Below are positions 16,828 to 25,006 of a DNA stretch of 64,000 nt, piece by piece. Position numbers and translations under genes: made by a program. Source of the stretch: JB111 sp049856295 (GTDB lineage: Bacteria > Actinomycetota > Actinomycetes > Actinomycetales > Actinomycetaceae). How positions within the stretch are numbered: the first letter of the stretch is position 1; each line of letters starts with the position of its first letter. The notes below the pieces were generated by a model, which was not told the DNA's origin, did not search any database, and was given only the letters and a program-made list of their open reading frames with translations. Location: NCBI RefSeq assembly GCF_049856295.1, contig NZ_JBNDMZ010000005.1, forward strand, positions 124,001 through 188,000, written 5' to 3'.

Positions 16828-17997
16828 ATGCCGACCTTCGACAACCCCGTGGAGGACGCGATGGAGGCATCCGCTGCGCTCCGCGGCCTCGCCCACGCCA
16901 CCCGCACCTTCGACGACCCCGCCGAGACGTACCCGGTGCTCGGGGAACTGCTGGCCGGGGTGCGGTCGCTGCGGCAGGTGCTCGACCAGCTCGCCGCCGC
17001 CCACATCGAGGCCCGGTCCCGCGCGCACACCGACGCGGGCAGCCAGCCCGCCGGGGCGACGGCGGCGCTTGCGGCGGCGGATGAGCTGCACCAGGCCGGC
17101 ACCCTGCTGGACACGGTCCATGACCGGGTCGATGCGGCGATGTCGCAGTCCGGGCGAATCGCCTGGCACCCCGCACCCGAACCCCTCGACACGACCGGCG
17201 CGACGCGCACCACGGTGCAGGCGGGTGAGCTGAGGTTGACGGTGTGGCCGGACGAACCATTGGGCGAGCATCAGCGGTACGCGTACCGCATCGAGAACCC
17301 GGCCACCGGGCAGTCGATCGAGGGACGGGACCTGTTCACCGGCACGGGCGCCCCCGTCTCACCCGAGCGGGCGCTGCGCGAGCTCGCGGTGTTCCTCTCC
17401 GCCGCAGGCGACGCACGCCAGTTCGCGATCGACCATCCCGGCCAGCGCACCGACAACGACGGGGCGTTCCCGGACTGGGTGACCGATGCCGCCCGTCAGC
17501 ACCCCGACACCCTAATCGAGCTGATCGACCGCGACCCGGACCTCCCCGAGAAGCAGGGCGGCAGGCGGTGGGTCAGTGTCGTGTTCCTCCAAGGCGAGGA
17601 AGCAGACCCGGTGCTGGACATCATCGAACGAGACGGGACGGACGCGGCGATCGAGCATCTGGCGCAGTGGGATTTCGGGGAGGAGACGACCCAGGCTGCG
17701 CTCGAGAACGGGTACGTCTACGACCAGCCCCCGACCGGCGCCCTGGACCGCACCGCCACCGGGGATGTCTACACCCTCACGTACAGTCCCTTCCTCGGCC
17801 ACGTCTCGCTGCTTCGCATCCACGACGCCGTACGGGACCCAGCGCTACTGAACATCGACACGGCCGCGCCCACTCCGGCTCCGGCACGGCGGACGGTCGA
17901 ACGGGCGCCGGTGCGGGCGGCGCGTTCGGAGGCGACGGATTGGTTCGCCCGCCGGCCGGGCGCATCCGCCTCGCACGGGCGGGGGTTGGCGCTGTGA
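16828..17997 (+). CDS. Hypothetical protein between SCO6880-like and VirB4-like genes
   Basis: 389 residues, no recognised domain. The first ~110 residues are helical (LRGLAHATRTF, VRSLRQVLDQLAAAHIEARS) and may form a coiled coil. A middle part contains LRLTVWPDEPLGEHQRYAYRI, and the C-terminal part includes a DUF-like acidic segment with WVSVVFLQGEEADPVLDIIE. Soluble by composition. GTGAGGAG lies upstream of ATG 16828. Stop overlaps the VirB4-like start (GTGA), so it is likely made together with the ATPase and may be its partner. Related genes probably exist in similar elements, but I cannot name the family. Confidence 0.68.
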   Translation: MPTFDNPVEDAMEASAALRGLAHATRTFDDPAETYPVLGELLAGVRSLRQVLDQLAAAHIEARSRAHTDAGSQPAGATAALAAADELHQAGTLLDTVHDRVDAAMSQSGRIAWHPAPEPLDTTGATRTTVQAGELRLTVWPDEPLGEHQRYAYRIENPATGQSIEGRDLFTGTGAPVSPERALRELAVFLSAAGDARQFAIDHPGQRTDNDGAFPDWVTDAARQHPDTLIELIDRDPDLPEKQGGRRWVSVVFLQGEEADPVLDIIERDGTDAAIEHLAQWDFGEETTQAALENGYVYDQPPTGALDRTATGDVYTLTYSPFLGHVSLLRIHDAVRDPALLNIDTAAPTPAPARRTVERAPVRAARSEATDWFARRPGASASHGRGLAL

Positions 17998-19541
17998 CCG
18001 GAAAGGATGAGGGCCGTCTGCACACGGCGGTGCTGGTCGGCCCGGAAGGTGAGCGGCGACGGAACCGCAAAGCTCGCCAGCAGGCCGCTACCCGGATAGA
18101 GACCACCGCCCGCGACACACGGAAGGCGGAGGCGAAAGCCAGATGGGAAGCCGAGCAAGCAGAAAAGCGCGCAACGACGTACCTGCCGGCCGCCGGCGAG
18201 TCCGGTCCTGCCGCGTTGCGGACACCGGGGCGGTTGCGGCTTCCGAAGCACCAGGACACCTCCGCGACCCTCGCCGGGCAATATCCATTCCTCGCCGAAG
18301 GGGGCCTCGGCTCGGCGGGCGTATTCGTCGGCCAGGACCTCTACTCCGGTGGGTCGTTCGTCTACGACCCGTGGGTGCTCTACCAGCAAGGCCTCATCAC
18401 CGCCCCCAACGTCGTTCTCGCAGGGATTGTCGGCTCCGGCAAGTCCTCCCTGGCGAAGTCCCTCTACACCCGCTCGCTCCCGTTCGGGCGGCGCGTCTAC
18501 GTCCCCGGCGACCCCAAGGGCGAGCACACCGCCGTCGCCGAAGCGGTCGGCGGGAAAGCGATCGTTCTCGGCCACGGGCTATCGAACCGGCTCAACCCGC
18601 TGGACGAGGGACACCGGCCCTCCGCCGTCTCCGACGCGGAGTGGGCGATGCAGGTTGCCTCCCGCCGCCGCGACCTCATCGGGGCGCTGGCGGAGACGGT
18701 GCTGGATCGTGTGCTGTCGCCGTTGGAGCACACCGCGATCGACCTCGCCCTGCGGGATGCGGTGCGGTCGGCGGAGGTGCCGATCCTGCCGATGGTTGTC
18801 GACCGTATCCTGGCCCCCAGCCCCGCCGATGATGAGGACCGACGTCTTGCCGAGGACGGCCGCCTGGTCGGCCACGCGCTGCGCCGCCTCGTCGCCGGTG
18901 ACCTCCAGGGACTGTTCGACGGTCCCTCCACGGTGAGGTTCGATCCGTCGCTGCCGATGGTGTCGTTGGATCTGTCCCGTGTCGCGGAGAACTCCACGCT
19001 CATCTCCGTGCTGATGACCTGCTCCAGTGCGTGGATGGAATCGGCGCTGTCGGACCCGAACGGCGGGCAACGGTGGGTGATCTACGACGAAGCGTGGCGC
19101 CTGATGGCCTACCCCAGCCTCTTGCGGCGGATGGACGCGCAATGGCGGCTCGCCCGCCATTTCGGCATCGCGAACATGCTCATCTTCCACAAGCTCTCCG
19201 ACCTCGACAACGTCGGCGATCAAGGTTCCGCGATGAGGGCTCTCGCATCGAGTCTGCTGGCGAACGCGGAGACCCGGATCGTCTACCGGCAGGAAGCCGA
19301 TCAGCTCGGCTCCACCGCCACCGCCCTCGGCCTGACCGGCACCGAACAGAAGCTCCTACCCGGCCTCGGCACCGGGCAAGGACTCTGGCGGATCAAGGAC
19401 CGCTCCTTCGTCGTACAGCACCAGCTCCACCCTGCCGAGCTCGCCGCATTCGACACCACCACCCGCATGACCGCAGATTCCCGCGAGTTCACGAATCTCG
19501 ACGGTTCTTCGGGATTCTCGAACGATCGGCAGGAATCCTGA
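17994..19541 (+). CDS. VirB4-like conjugation ATPase
   Basis: 515 residues. A basic, Arg/Ala/Glu-rich N-terminal stretch (about 20-60, likely coiled coil) is followed by an ATPase core: Walker A GIVGSGKSS (144-152), the GDPKGEHTAVA segment just after, and Walker B WVIYDEAW (about 360-370), then a RecA-type Q/R region ending with the GLWRIKDRSFVVQHQL segment. This matches VirB4/TraE-type AAA+ ATPases that power T4SS assembly, lacking the usual N-terminal domain, which the SCO6880-like protein seems to supply. Start is GTG 17994 overlapping the previous stop; much longer in-frame extension to 17244 lies over the preceding gene and is rejected. Confidence 0.88.
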   Translation: MTGKDEGRLHTAVLVGPEGERRRNRKARQQAATRIETTARDTRKAEAKARWEAEQAEKRATTYLPAAGESGPAALRTPGRLRLPKHQDTSATLAGQYPFLAEGGLGSAGVFVGQDLYSGGSFVYDPWVLYQQGLITAPNVVLAGIVGSGKSSLAKSLYTRSLPFGRRVYVPGDPKGEHTAVAEAVGGKAIVLGHGLSNRLNPLDEGHRPSAVSDAEWAMQVASRRRDLIGALAETVLDRVLSPLEHTAIDLALRDAVRSAEVPILPMVVDRILAPSPADDEDRRLAEDGRLVGHALRRLVAGDLQGLFDGPSTVRFDPSLPMVSLDLSRVAENSTLISVLMTCSSAWMESALSDPNGGQRWVIYDEAWRLMAYPSLLRRMDAQWRLARHFGIANMLIFHKLSDLDNVGDQGSAMRALASSLLANAETRIVYRQEADQLGSTATALGLTGTEQKLLPGLGTGQGLWRIKDRSFVVQHQLHPAELAAFDTTTRMTADSREFTNLDGSSGFSNDRQES

Positions 19542-20083
19542 TGACCCGCCCCCGCTACAAGCGCACCACCGGCGAACCCGAACACCGAGACGACGCCGTG
19601 CCTGTGGTGTTGCCGCACGTCGTCATGGACATTGCCTCTGACGGAAGGATGACGGTCACCGTCGACGGGGCACCGTATGAGCCGGAGCCGTTCGCACCCG
19701 CGTGGCGGCGGGAGGACTTCGCCCGCGTCCTCGATCAACTCACCGACCAGCGCCGGTCGCCAGTGCGGGTCGAGGTGCGTGAGGCGGACGGGACCGTGTT
19801 CACCGACATCATCACCCCCAGCACACGCCGCCGCCCCCAACCAGCCCTTGCCCAGGAATCGCCCGCACGACAAGCGATGCCGGAGCTGGTCACGTTGCAC
19901 GGGGAGGGGTTCGTGCCTGGCGAGGATGTCGCCGTCGCCATCGTCATTGTCCACGGTGACGCAGCCCCAGACGGGACCATGCGTGCCCTGCTCACCGCCG
20001 AACAAGCAGCATCGAGTCCGACCCGTGAGGTCATCTTGCTCGGCCGCGTCTCCGGCACCCTCACCATCGGGCACCCCGAATGA
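19541..20083 (+). CDS. Hypothetical protein between the two T4SS ATPases
   Basis: 180 residues, soluble, no recognised domain. A basic N-terminus (MTRPRYKRTTGEPE) is followed by a beta-rich segment (VVMDIASDGRMTVTVDG, PYEPEPFAPAWRREDFARVLD) and then a Thr/Pro-rich linker and a C-terminal strand-rich region (FVPGEDVAVAIVIVH). Starts at ATG overlapping the VirB4-like stop and ends overlapping the VirD4-like start, so it is tightly coupled to both ATPases and may connect them. No function can be assigned. Confidence 0.68.
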   Translation: MTRPRYKRTTGEPEHRDDAVPVVLPHVVMDIASDGRMTVTVDGAPYEPEPFAPAWRREDFARVLDQLTDQRRSPVRVEVREADGTVFTDIITPSTRRRPQPALAQESPARQAMPELVTLHGEGFVPGEDVAVAIVIVHGDAAPDGTMRALLTAEQAASSPTREVILLGRVSGTLTIGHPE

Positions 20084-21876
20084 GCACTCCGCGCCCGGCC
20101 GGGTCGCTCGGAGACGAGCTCAGCAACCTCGGCATTGCCCTCCTCATCGGCGCCGCGCTCCTGGCCGGCATCCTCCGCGGCGCCGGGTCGGTCGCCGCCT
20201 GGATCACCGGCACATCCCCACCCGCCGGCGGTGTCGAAGCCGGCCTGGGCGTGCTGCTGAACCCTGGCGACCCGGCGGGCGCTCTCGATGCGCCAGGGCT
20301 GAACGTCGTCGCGTACTGGACAACCGCCGCCGTCCTCATCCTGGGAGCCGGGGCGGTGGGTTGGTGGGTGTGGCGGCTGCTGCGCGACCACGGCCGCCAG
20401 GTCAAGGCCGACCCGTACCGGATCGCCGGGATCGCCACCCGCAGCGAAGTCGCCAAAGCCGCCTCCGAGACCGCGCTGCTGCGGCGGGGCGGGCACCTGC
20501 GGCCCTCGCTCGACAAGCCCTGCGCGGAGGACATCGGTTACCGGATCGGCGCCTCACGCGGCAAAAGCGTCTGGGCCTCGGTCGAGGACTCCATCCTCCT
20601 CATCGGGCCGCCGCGCTCTGGGAAGGGCGCCCACATCGTCATCAACGCCATCCTCGACGCGCCCGGCGCGGTCGTCACCACCAGCACCCGGCCGGACAAC
20701 CTCACCGCGACCCTCCGTGCCCGTGAACGCATCGGCCCGGTTGCGGTGTTCGACCCGCAGCACCTCGCCGAGGGTGTCCCGGCGGGGCTGCGCTGGTCGC
20801 CGATCCGGGGGTGCGAGGACCCGCTGACCGCGATGATCCGTGCCACCGGCCTTGCCGCCGGCACCGGCCTGTCCGCCGGCGGTGTCGAAGGCGGCAGGTT
20901 CTGGGAAGGCAAAACCCGCACCGCGCTCCAATCGCTCCTGCACGCCGCCGCGCTCGATCACCGACCGCCCGGCGAGCTGTTCCGCTGGACCCTCGACCCG
21001 TCCGCTGCCGCGGATGCGGTGGCGATCCTAACCGCCAACCAGAACGCGGCTGTCGGGTGGTCGGAGTCGTTACAGGCGATGATCGACTCCGACCCCCGCA
21101 CCCGCGACTCCATCTGGCAAGGCGTCTCCCTCGCTCTCGCCGCCCTCGCCGACCCTCGCGTACTCGATGCCGTCTCGCCGCGAGCCGGTGAGAACTTCGA
21201 CCCCGAAGCATTCCTCCGAGCCAAAGGAACCCTCTACCTGCTGGCGACCGGGGCCGGGGCGAACAACTCCGCAGCATTGGTCGCGGCGTTCGTGGAAGAC
21301 CTCGTGGAAGCCGCCCGCCGCATCGCCGCCCACAGCCCCGGTGCACGCCTCGACCCGCCGCTGCTACTTGCGCTCGATGAGGTCGGCAATCTCGCACCCC
21401 TGCCGTCCTTGCCGACGCTGATGGCTGAGGGAGGCGGCACCGGGATCACGACGATGCCGGTGCTCCAGTCGCTCGCCCAAGCGCGGGAGAAGTGGTCGGA
21501 GAACGCGGCCGGCGCGATCTGGGACGCCAGCATCGTCAAGATCATCCTCGGCGGGGCCTCCAACTCGAAAGACCTCCACGACCTGACCACGCTCACCGGC
21601 GAACGGGACGAGGTGATCGACTCCACCACGGTCGGCGATCACGGGTCCCGCTCCGCGCAACGCTCGATCCGGCGGGTGCCGGTCATGCCGCCCGACGCGA
21701 TCCGCACCCTGCCGTTCGGGACCGCGCTCGTGCTGCTGCGCTCCGCGCCGCCCATCGTCACCCGGATGCGGACATGGACCGACCGGCCCGACGCCACCCG
21801 GCTCCGCGCCGACCGCACCGGGATCGAGGAACGGCTGCGGCGGCGACCGCAGGAGAGCCCTGACGCACCTGACTGA
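20080..21876 (+). CDS. VirD4/TraG-like type IV coupling protein
   Basis: 598 residues. Two N-terminal membrane segments (about 18-33 and 80-100) anchor a cytoplasmic ATPase: Walker A GPPRSGKG (176-183), Walker B and following motif LALDEVGNLAPLPSL (about 428-442), then the glutamine-rich VLQSLAQAREKW helix and the KIILGGASNSKDLHDLT segment typical of TraG/TraD coupling proteins. It brings the relaxosome-DNA complex to the T4SS channel. ATG 20080 overlaps the preceding stop. The basic C-terminus ends before a strong hairpin that separates it from the ssb gene. Confidence 0.92.
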   Translation: MSTPRPAGSLGDELSNLGIALLIGAALLAGILRGAGSVAAWITGTSPPAGGVEAGLGVLLNPGDPAGALDAPGLNVVAYWTTAAVLILGAGAVGWWVWRLLRDHGRQVKADPYRIAGIATRSEVAKAASETALLRRGGHLRPSLDKPCAEDIGYRIGASRGKSVWASVEDSILLIGPPRSGKGAHIVINAILDAPGAVVTTSTRPDNLTATLRARERIGPVAVFDPQHLAEGVPAGLRWSPIRGCEDPLTAMIRATGLAAGTGLSAGGVEGGRFWEGKTRTALQSLLHAAALDHRPPGELFRWTLDPSAAADAVAILTANQNAAVGWSESLQAMIDSDPRTRDSIWQGVSLALAALADPRVLDAVSPRAGENFDPEAFLRAKGTLYLLATGAGANNSAALVAAFVEDLVEAARRIAAHSPGARLDPPLLLALDEVGNLAPLPSLPTLMAEGGGTGITTMPVLQSLAQAREKWSENAAGAIWDASIVKIILGGASNSKDLHDLTTLTGERDEVIDSTTVGDHGSRSAQRSIRRVPVMPPDAIRTLPFGTALVLLRSAPPIVTRMRTWTDRPDATRLRADRTGIEERLRRRPQESPDAPD

Positions 21877-21881
21877 CAAGA

Positions 21882-21903
21882 GCGGCCCCGCCCTGGGGGC
21901 CGC
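21882..21903 (+). terminator. Strong hairpin between coupling protein and ssb genes
   Basis: GCGGCCCC (21882-21889) pairs exactly with GGGGCCGC (21896-21903) across a 6-base loop. There is no T-run. It may partly terminate or slow transcription before the ssb gene, whose AGGAAGG site begins at 21910. Confidence 0.4.
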
Positions 21904-21927
21904 CGATGCCAGGAAGGGACCATCGTC

Positions 21928-22401
21928 ATGACGATTCACACGCAGGAGTCGTTCACGGGATTCATCGCCTCGGACCCCCAGCTCAGCCACACCGGCAAAG
22001 GCGAGGCAAGGTTCTACGCCCGTGTCGGGCAGGAGCACTACCGCAAAGAGCCCGACGGCTCTTTCACGGAGCTGGAGACCACGTTCCACGACCTCGTGGC
22101 GTATCGGGCGACCGCCGAGCGGGCGCACGAGCGGTTCGCCAAGGGCGACAGCTTCGTCGCCGAGGGCTACACGCACCCGTTCGAGTACGAGCGCGACGGA
22201 CAGACCGTGCAGGGCGAGGAGTTCGTCGCCAAGAAGATCGGCCACGACCTCGCCCGCACCAACTACGACGTCGACCGCGGCCCGCGCAGCGCTCTTGCCG
22301 CCGAGCGAGAAGCGCCGGCGCCCGCCGCAGACAGGGAGCCCGTGCGCAGCGAGGGGCCGCGTCGCCCCTCTCCGTCCGCCGCATCGGCGGTCGGGCTGTG
22401 A
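21928..22401 (+). CDS. Single-stranded DNA-binding (SSB-like) protein
   Basis: 157 residues. The first ~110 look like an OB-fold ssDNA-binding domain (FTGFIASDPQLSHTGKGEAR, FHDLVAYRATAERAHERF and KGDSFVAEGYTHPFEYERDG), as in element-encoded SSB proteins; the C-terminal ~45 residues are Pro/Ala/Arg-rich and probably disordered. There is no clear acidic tip of the DDDIPF type. ATG 21928 has AGGAAGG upstream. Presumably coats the transferred strand, or helps replication with the Prim-Pol protein. The next gene begins around its stop codon. Confidence 0.8.
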   Translation: MTIHTQESFTGFIASDPQLSHTGKGEARFYARVGQEHYRKEPDGSFTELETTFHDLVAYRATAERAHERFAKGDSFVAEGYTHPFEYERDGQTVQGEEFVAKKIGHDLARTNYDVDRGPRSALAAEREAPAPAADREPVRSEGPRRPSPSAASAVGL

Positions 22402-22415
22402 CTGAGGAGACGCTG

Positions 22416-23036
22416 ATGGCCGAGGTCGATGACATCCCTGAGCCCGACGAGCCCGAACCCGCTCCGCTGCACGACGACACCGACCCGGAGGCGTCGGAGG
22501 GGGACGCCGAACTGCTCGCAGAGCCGCCGCATCCGGTCAACTGGAACCTCCTCACCGCCGAGGAGGCCGCCGGCGAGTGGGTCGAGCTCGACAAGTGGGT
22601 GACCTGGCTGCGCCACACCTACGGGCTCCCCGCCAGCGTGGTCCCGCCGTTCTGGCACCGCCACCCCGAGCTGGTCTGGGAGCTCAGCGCCCTGCACCTC
22701 CACTGGCTGTGCGCCTACGACCCGGAGGAGAACGGGTCAGCACCCAACGGCTGGCACCGGGACTTCGCCGACGCCCGCCAGCGCCTTCGCGACTGGGTGG
22801 CCGCCTGCGGCACCCGCTTGGACCGCGACCGCGCCACCCGGCAGACCGCCTGGCCCGGCGAGACCCCCACGGAGGCGATCGAGGACATCGTAATCCCTGA
22901 CCGGACGGCGGACTTCCGGGAGTTCGTCAAGGCCGACGTCGCCCACCGCCAGGCCGCCGAGGACGCCTTCTACGCCAGCCTCGGCGCCGACCCGGAAACC
23001 GGCGAGGTGTCCGACGATGACGAGCCTGCCCAGTGA
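22416..23036 (+). CDS. DUF4913-like hypothetical protein
   Basis: 206 residues. The N-terminal ~45 are very acidic (EVDDIPEPDEPEPAPLHDD). A conserved-looking core follows, WNLLTAEEAAGEWVELDKWV, WLRHTYGLP, PPFWHRHPELVWELSALHLH, matching the DUF4913 family found next to actinobacterial integrases. ATG 22416 is chosen because GAGGAG lies 6 bases upstream; GTG 22398, overlapping the ssb stop, would add six residues. Overlaps the small HTH gene by 20 bases. Function unknown; its position between ssb and excisionase-like genes suggests a role in processing or excision of the element. Confidence 0.78.
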   Translation: MAEVDDIPEPDEPEPAPLHDDTDPEASEGDAELLAEPPHPVNWNLLTAEEAAGEWVELDKWVTWLRHTYGLPASVVPPFWHRHPELVWELSALHLHWLCAYDPEENGSAPNGWHRDFADARQRLRDWVAACGTRLDRDRATRQTAWPGETPTEAIEDIVIPDRTADFREFVKADVAHRQAAEDAFYASLGADPETGEVSDDDEPAQ

Positions 23037-23232
23037 CCGCGGCATCGGCACGGTCGAGCCGCTGTGGTGCCCCAAGGAGGCATCGGAGTTCCTGACCGTC
23101 TCCCAAGCCACACTGTCCCGGTGGCGTCGGGAAAAGGTCGGCCCGCCGTTCGTGCAGGTCGGCGGCGTCTACCGCTACAACCCCGTCACGGTGCGCATTT
23201 GGGTGCGCGAACAGGAGGCGGCACGTGGCTGA
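23017..23232 (+). CDS. Excisionase-like helix-turn-helix protein
   Basis: 71 residues with a MerR/HTH_17-type winged helix: WCPKEASEFLTVSQATLSRW, then RREKVGPPFVQVGGVYRYNP and VRIWVREQE. This is the usual form of recombination directionality factors (Xis/AlpA-like) that favour excision of integrated elements and sometimes repress the integrase. It overlaps the upstream DUF4913-like gene by 20 bases and the integrase by 8 bases, so it is co-translated with the integrase. The exact start is ATG 23017. The excisionase role is inferred from the family and position. Confidence 0.82.
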   Translation: MTSLPSDRGIGTVEPLWCPKEASEFLTVSQATLSRWRREKVGPPFVQVGGVYRYNPVTVRIWVREQEAARG

Positions 23233-24415
23233 TCCCCGCAATCGCCGTATGCCTCCGGTCGGCGTGAAGCTCACCACCGACGTCGAACGCCGCGTCGACG
23301 GGTTCCGTGCCCGTGTCCGATGGACCGATCCGGCAACCCATAAACGCGTCGGCCGAGTCAGCCACGTGCGCACCGCCGAGGAGGTCGAGGAGTTCTTCGA
23401 GCAGATGCGCGCCGCGACCGAGACCGGCAACGACACCACCGTGACCCTGGCCGACTACGCCGCCTCGATTGGGGACCGTTGGCAACGAGGCCTGGACCCG
23501 ACCTCCACCGCCGAGCTCTATGACACCGGGCTCCGGCTCCGTGTCTTGCCCGCGCTCGGCCACATCCGCGTCGCGAAGATCACTGCCGGAATGATCGACC
23601 GCACCATCGACGCCTGGGAAGCCGAGCACTCCGCCTCCACGATCAAGAACTCCATCGCCCCACTCGTCCGCGTCCTGGACGAAGCCGTCCGCGACGACGT
23701 CATCTCCATCAACCCCGCCAAGCACCGCGCCCGCCGGAACCTCGGCAAGCACGTCACCCACACCACCGGAGCACTCCGCCAGTACGCCCTCCCAGACCTT
23801 CCGACATTGCAGAAGCTCGCCACCGCGTGCGGGAAGGTCCACCAGTCCTACTCCGATCACGTCATGCTCGCCGCCCTCCTCGCCGCCCGCGGCTCCGAAG
23901 TCGCAGGACTGCAGGCCGGGGACGTGGACTGGGACAACCGCATCGTGTGGATCAGACGCCAGCACTACCCCGGCAAAGGCGGCCTCGTCATCAAACAGAC
24001 CAAAGGCCGCAGAGACCGCCCCGTCCCGATGCTCGACGCGCTCGAACCCATCCTCGAACGCCTCACCGACGGCAAGGAGCCCGACACTCCGCTCCTGCGC
24101 GGGCCGCGCGGCGGCGTCCTCACCACCGCCACCGTCCGCGACGCCACCCACTGGGACGACCTCGTGAAGGAGCTCGGCTTCAACAACCTCACCCGCCACG
24201 GGCTCCGCCACACCGGAGCGACCTGGATGGCCGACGCCGGCATCGCGCTGCACGTGCTCCAGGAGATCCTCGGACACCAATCGATCGAGACCACCAAGGG
24301 CTACCTGCATCCCGACCACCGGCACCTCGCCGAAGCCGCCAGACAGGCCAACCAGTTCCTCTCCGCAGCCCCCACCAGAAGGGACACCACCCGCCGCGCC
24401 GGACCCCGCCTGTGA
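23225..24415 (+). CDS. int: Tyrosine-type site-specific integrase
   Basis: 396 residues. An N-terminal arm-type-binding/SAM-like region (about 70-155, TVTLADYAASIGDRW, KNSIAPLVRVLDEAVRDD) is followed by the tyrosine recombinase catalytic domain with Arg222 (AARGSEVAGL), His325/Arg328 (HGLRHTG), His351 (LGHQS) and the nucleophile Tyr360 (TTKGYLHPD): all key residues present. GTG 23225 overlaps the HTH gene. It lies about 235 bases from a tRNA-Pro gene, the probable attachment site, with hairpins and dispersed GTCCACT-type repeats in between that could be its arm-type binding sites. Confidence 0.95.
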   Translation: MADPRNRRMPPVGVKLTTDVERRVDGFRARVRWTDPATHKRVGRVSHVRTAEEVEEFFEQMRAATETGNDTTVTLADYAASIGDRWQRGLDPTSTAELYDTGLRLRVLPALGHIRVAKITAGMIDRTIDAWEAEHSASTIKNSIAPLVRVLDEAVRDDVISINPAKHRARRNLGKHVTHTTGALRQYALPDLPTLQKLATACGKVHQSYSDHVMLAALLAARGSEVAGLQAGDVDWDNRIVWIRRQHYPGKGGLVIKQTKGRRDRPVPMLDALEPILERLTDGKEPDTPLLRGPRGGVLTTATVRDATHWDDLVKELGFNNLTRHGLRHTGATWMADAGIALHVLQEILGHQSIETTKGYLHPDHRHLAEAARQANQFLSAAPTRRDTTRRAGPRL

Positions 24416-24431
24416 CCATTGCTGGACCCAC

Positions 24432-24461
24432 GCTCCGACCCCTTCAGAAGGGGGCCGGAGC
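24432..24461 (+). terminator. Hairpin just after the integrase
   Basis: GCTCCG-A-CCCCTT pairs with AAGGGG-GC-CGGAGC around a CAG loop, 17 bases after the integrase stop. No T-run follows, but the stem is strong, as in many actinobacterial terminators. Confidence 0.55.
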
Positions 24462-24480
24462 ATCGCCCTGCGCGGATTCT

Positions 24481-24586
24481 GGTCCACTCGATGGGCACCT
24501 TTTGGTGCACTCCACGGGCATCGAGGTCGAACGGGATTGGTCCACTTCAGCAGCGGGCGGCTCGAGTGGATCGAGCAAGTGGACCA
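24481..24586. repeat. Cluster of GGTCCACT-type direct and inverted repeats near att
   Basis: GGTCCACT at 24481 and 24539 (directly repeated), a related GTGCACTCCAC at 24505-24515, and inverted forms AGTGGATC (24565) and AGTGGACC (24578). They fall between integrase and tRNA-Pro, where attP arm sites for integrase or excisionase are expected. Confidence 0.5.
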
Positions 24587-24612
24587 GCCGGTGACCACCC
24601 CCGGAAACGACG

Positions 24613-24649
24613 AAGCCCTGGTGAAAGTTGCCTCTCACCAGGGCTTTTT
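24613..24649 (+). terminator. Intrinsic terminator between integrase and tRNA-Pro
   Basis: A 12-base stem (AAGCCCTGGTGA / TCACCAGGGCTT) with a 10-base loop, followed on the + strand by TTTTTG. The T-run favours ending + strand (integrase-side) transcripts; the same hairpin could also end the tRNA-Pro transcript on the minus strand, where the U-tract is poor. Confidence 0.75.
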
Positions 24650-24650
24650 G

Positions 24651-24724
<74 letters not shown>

Positions 24725-24763
24725 TTGTTTAGTTTTCGGACAGTCCCGCCGCTCTAACTCACC

Positions 24764-24805
<42 letters not shown>

Positions 24806-24833
24806 TCTCCGCGGAGCACCGCGGGACCGCACG

Positions 24834-24864
24834 AGATTACACCGGCGGGCCGCCCGTTCTCCAA
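24834..24864 (-). promoter_or_regulatory. Probable promoter for the tRNA-Pro region
   Basis: Minus strand TTGGAG (24859-24864) and TAATCT (24834-24839) with a 19-base spacer, about 30 bases before the orphan tRNA half. It would read through the half tRNA into the complete tRNA-Pro. Confidence 0.45.
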
Positions 24865-25006
24865 TCCTGCGGACGTCGCACACGTCACTCACCAGGTCCG
24901 ACGACGAACGGCGCGTCCGGTGGCCCCGCCGCCGCGGCGAGCCTCGTCCGCAGTGTGCGGCGGGGCGGTGGTTGACCTCACGCGCGGCTCCCGCCAGGAT
25001 TCGAGC

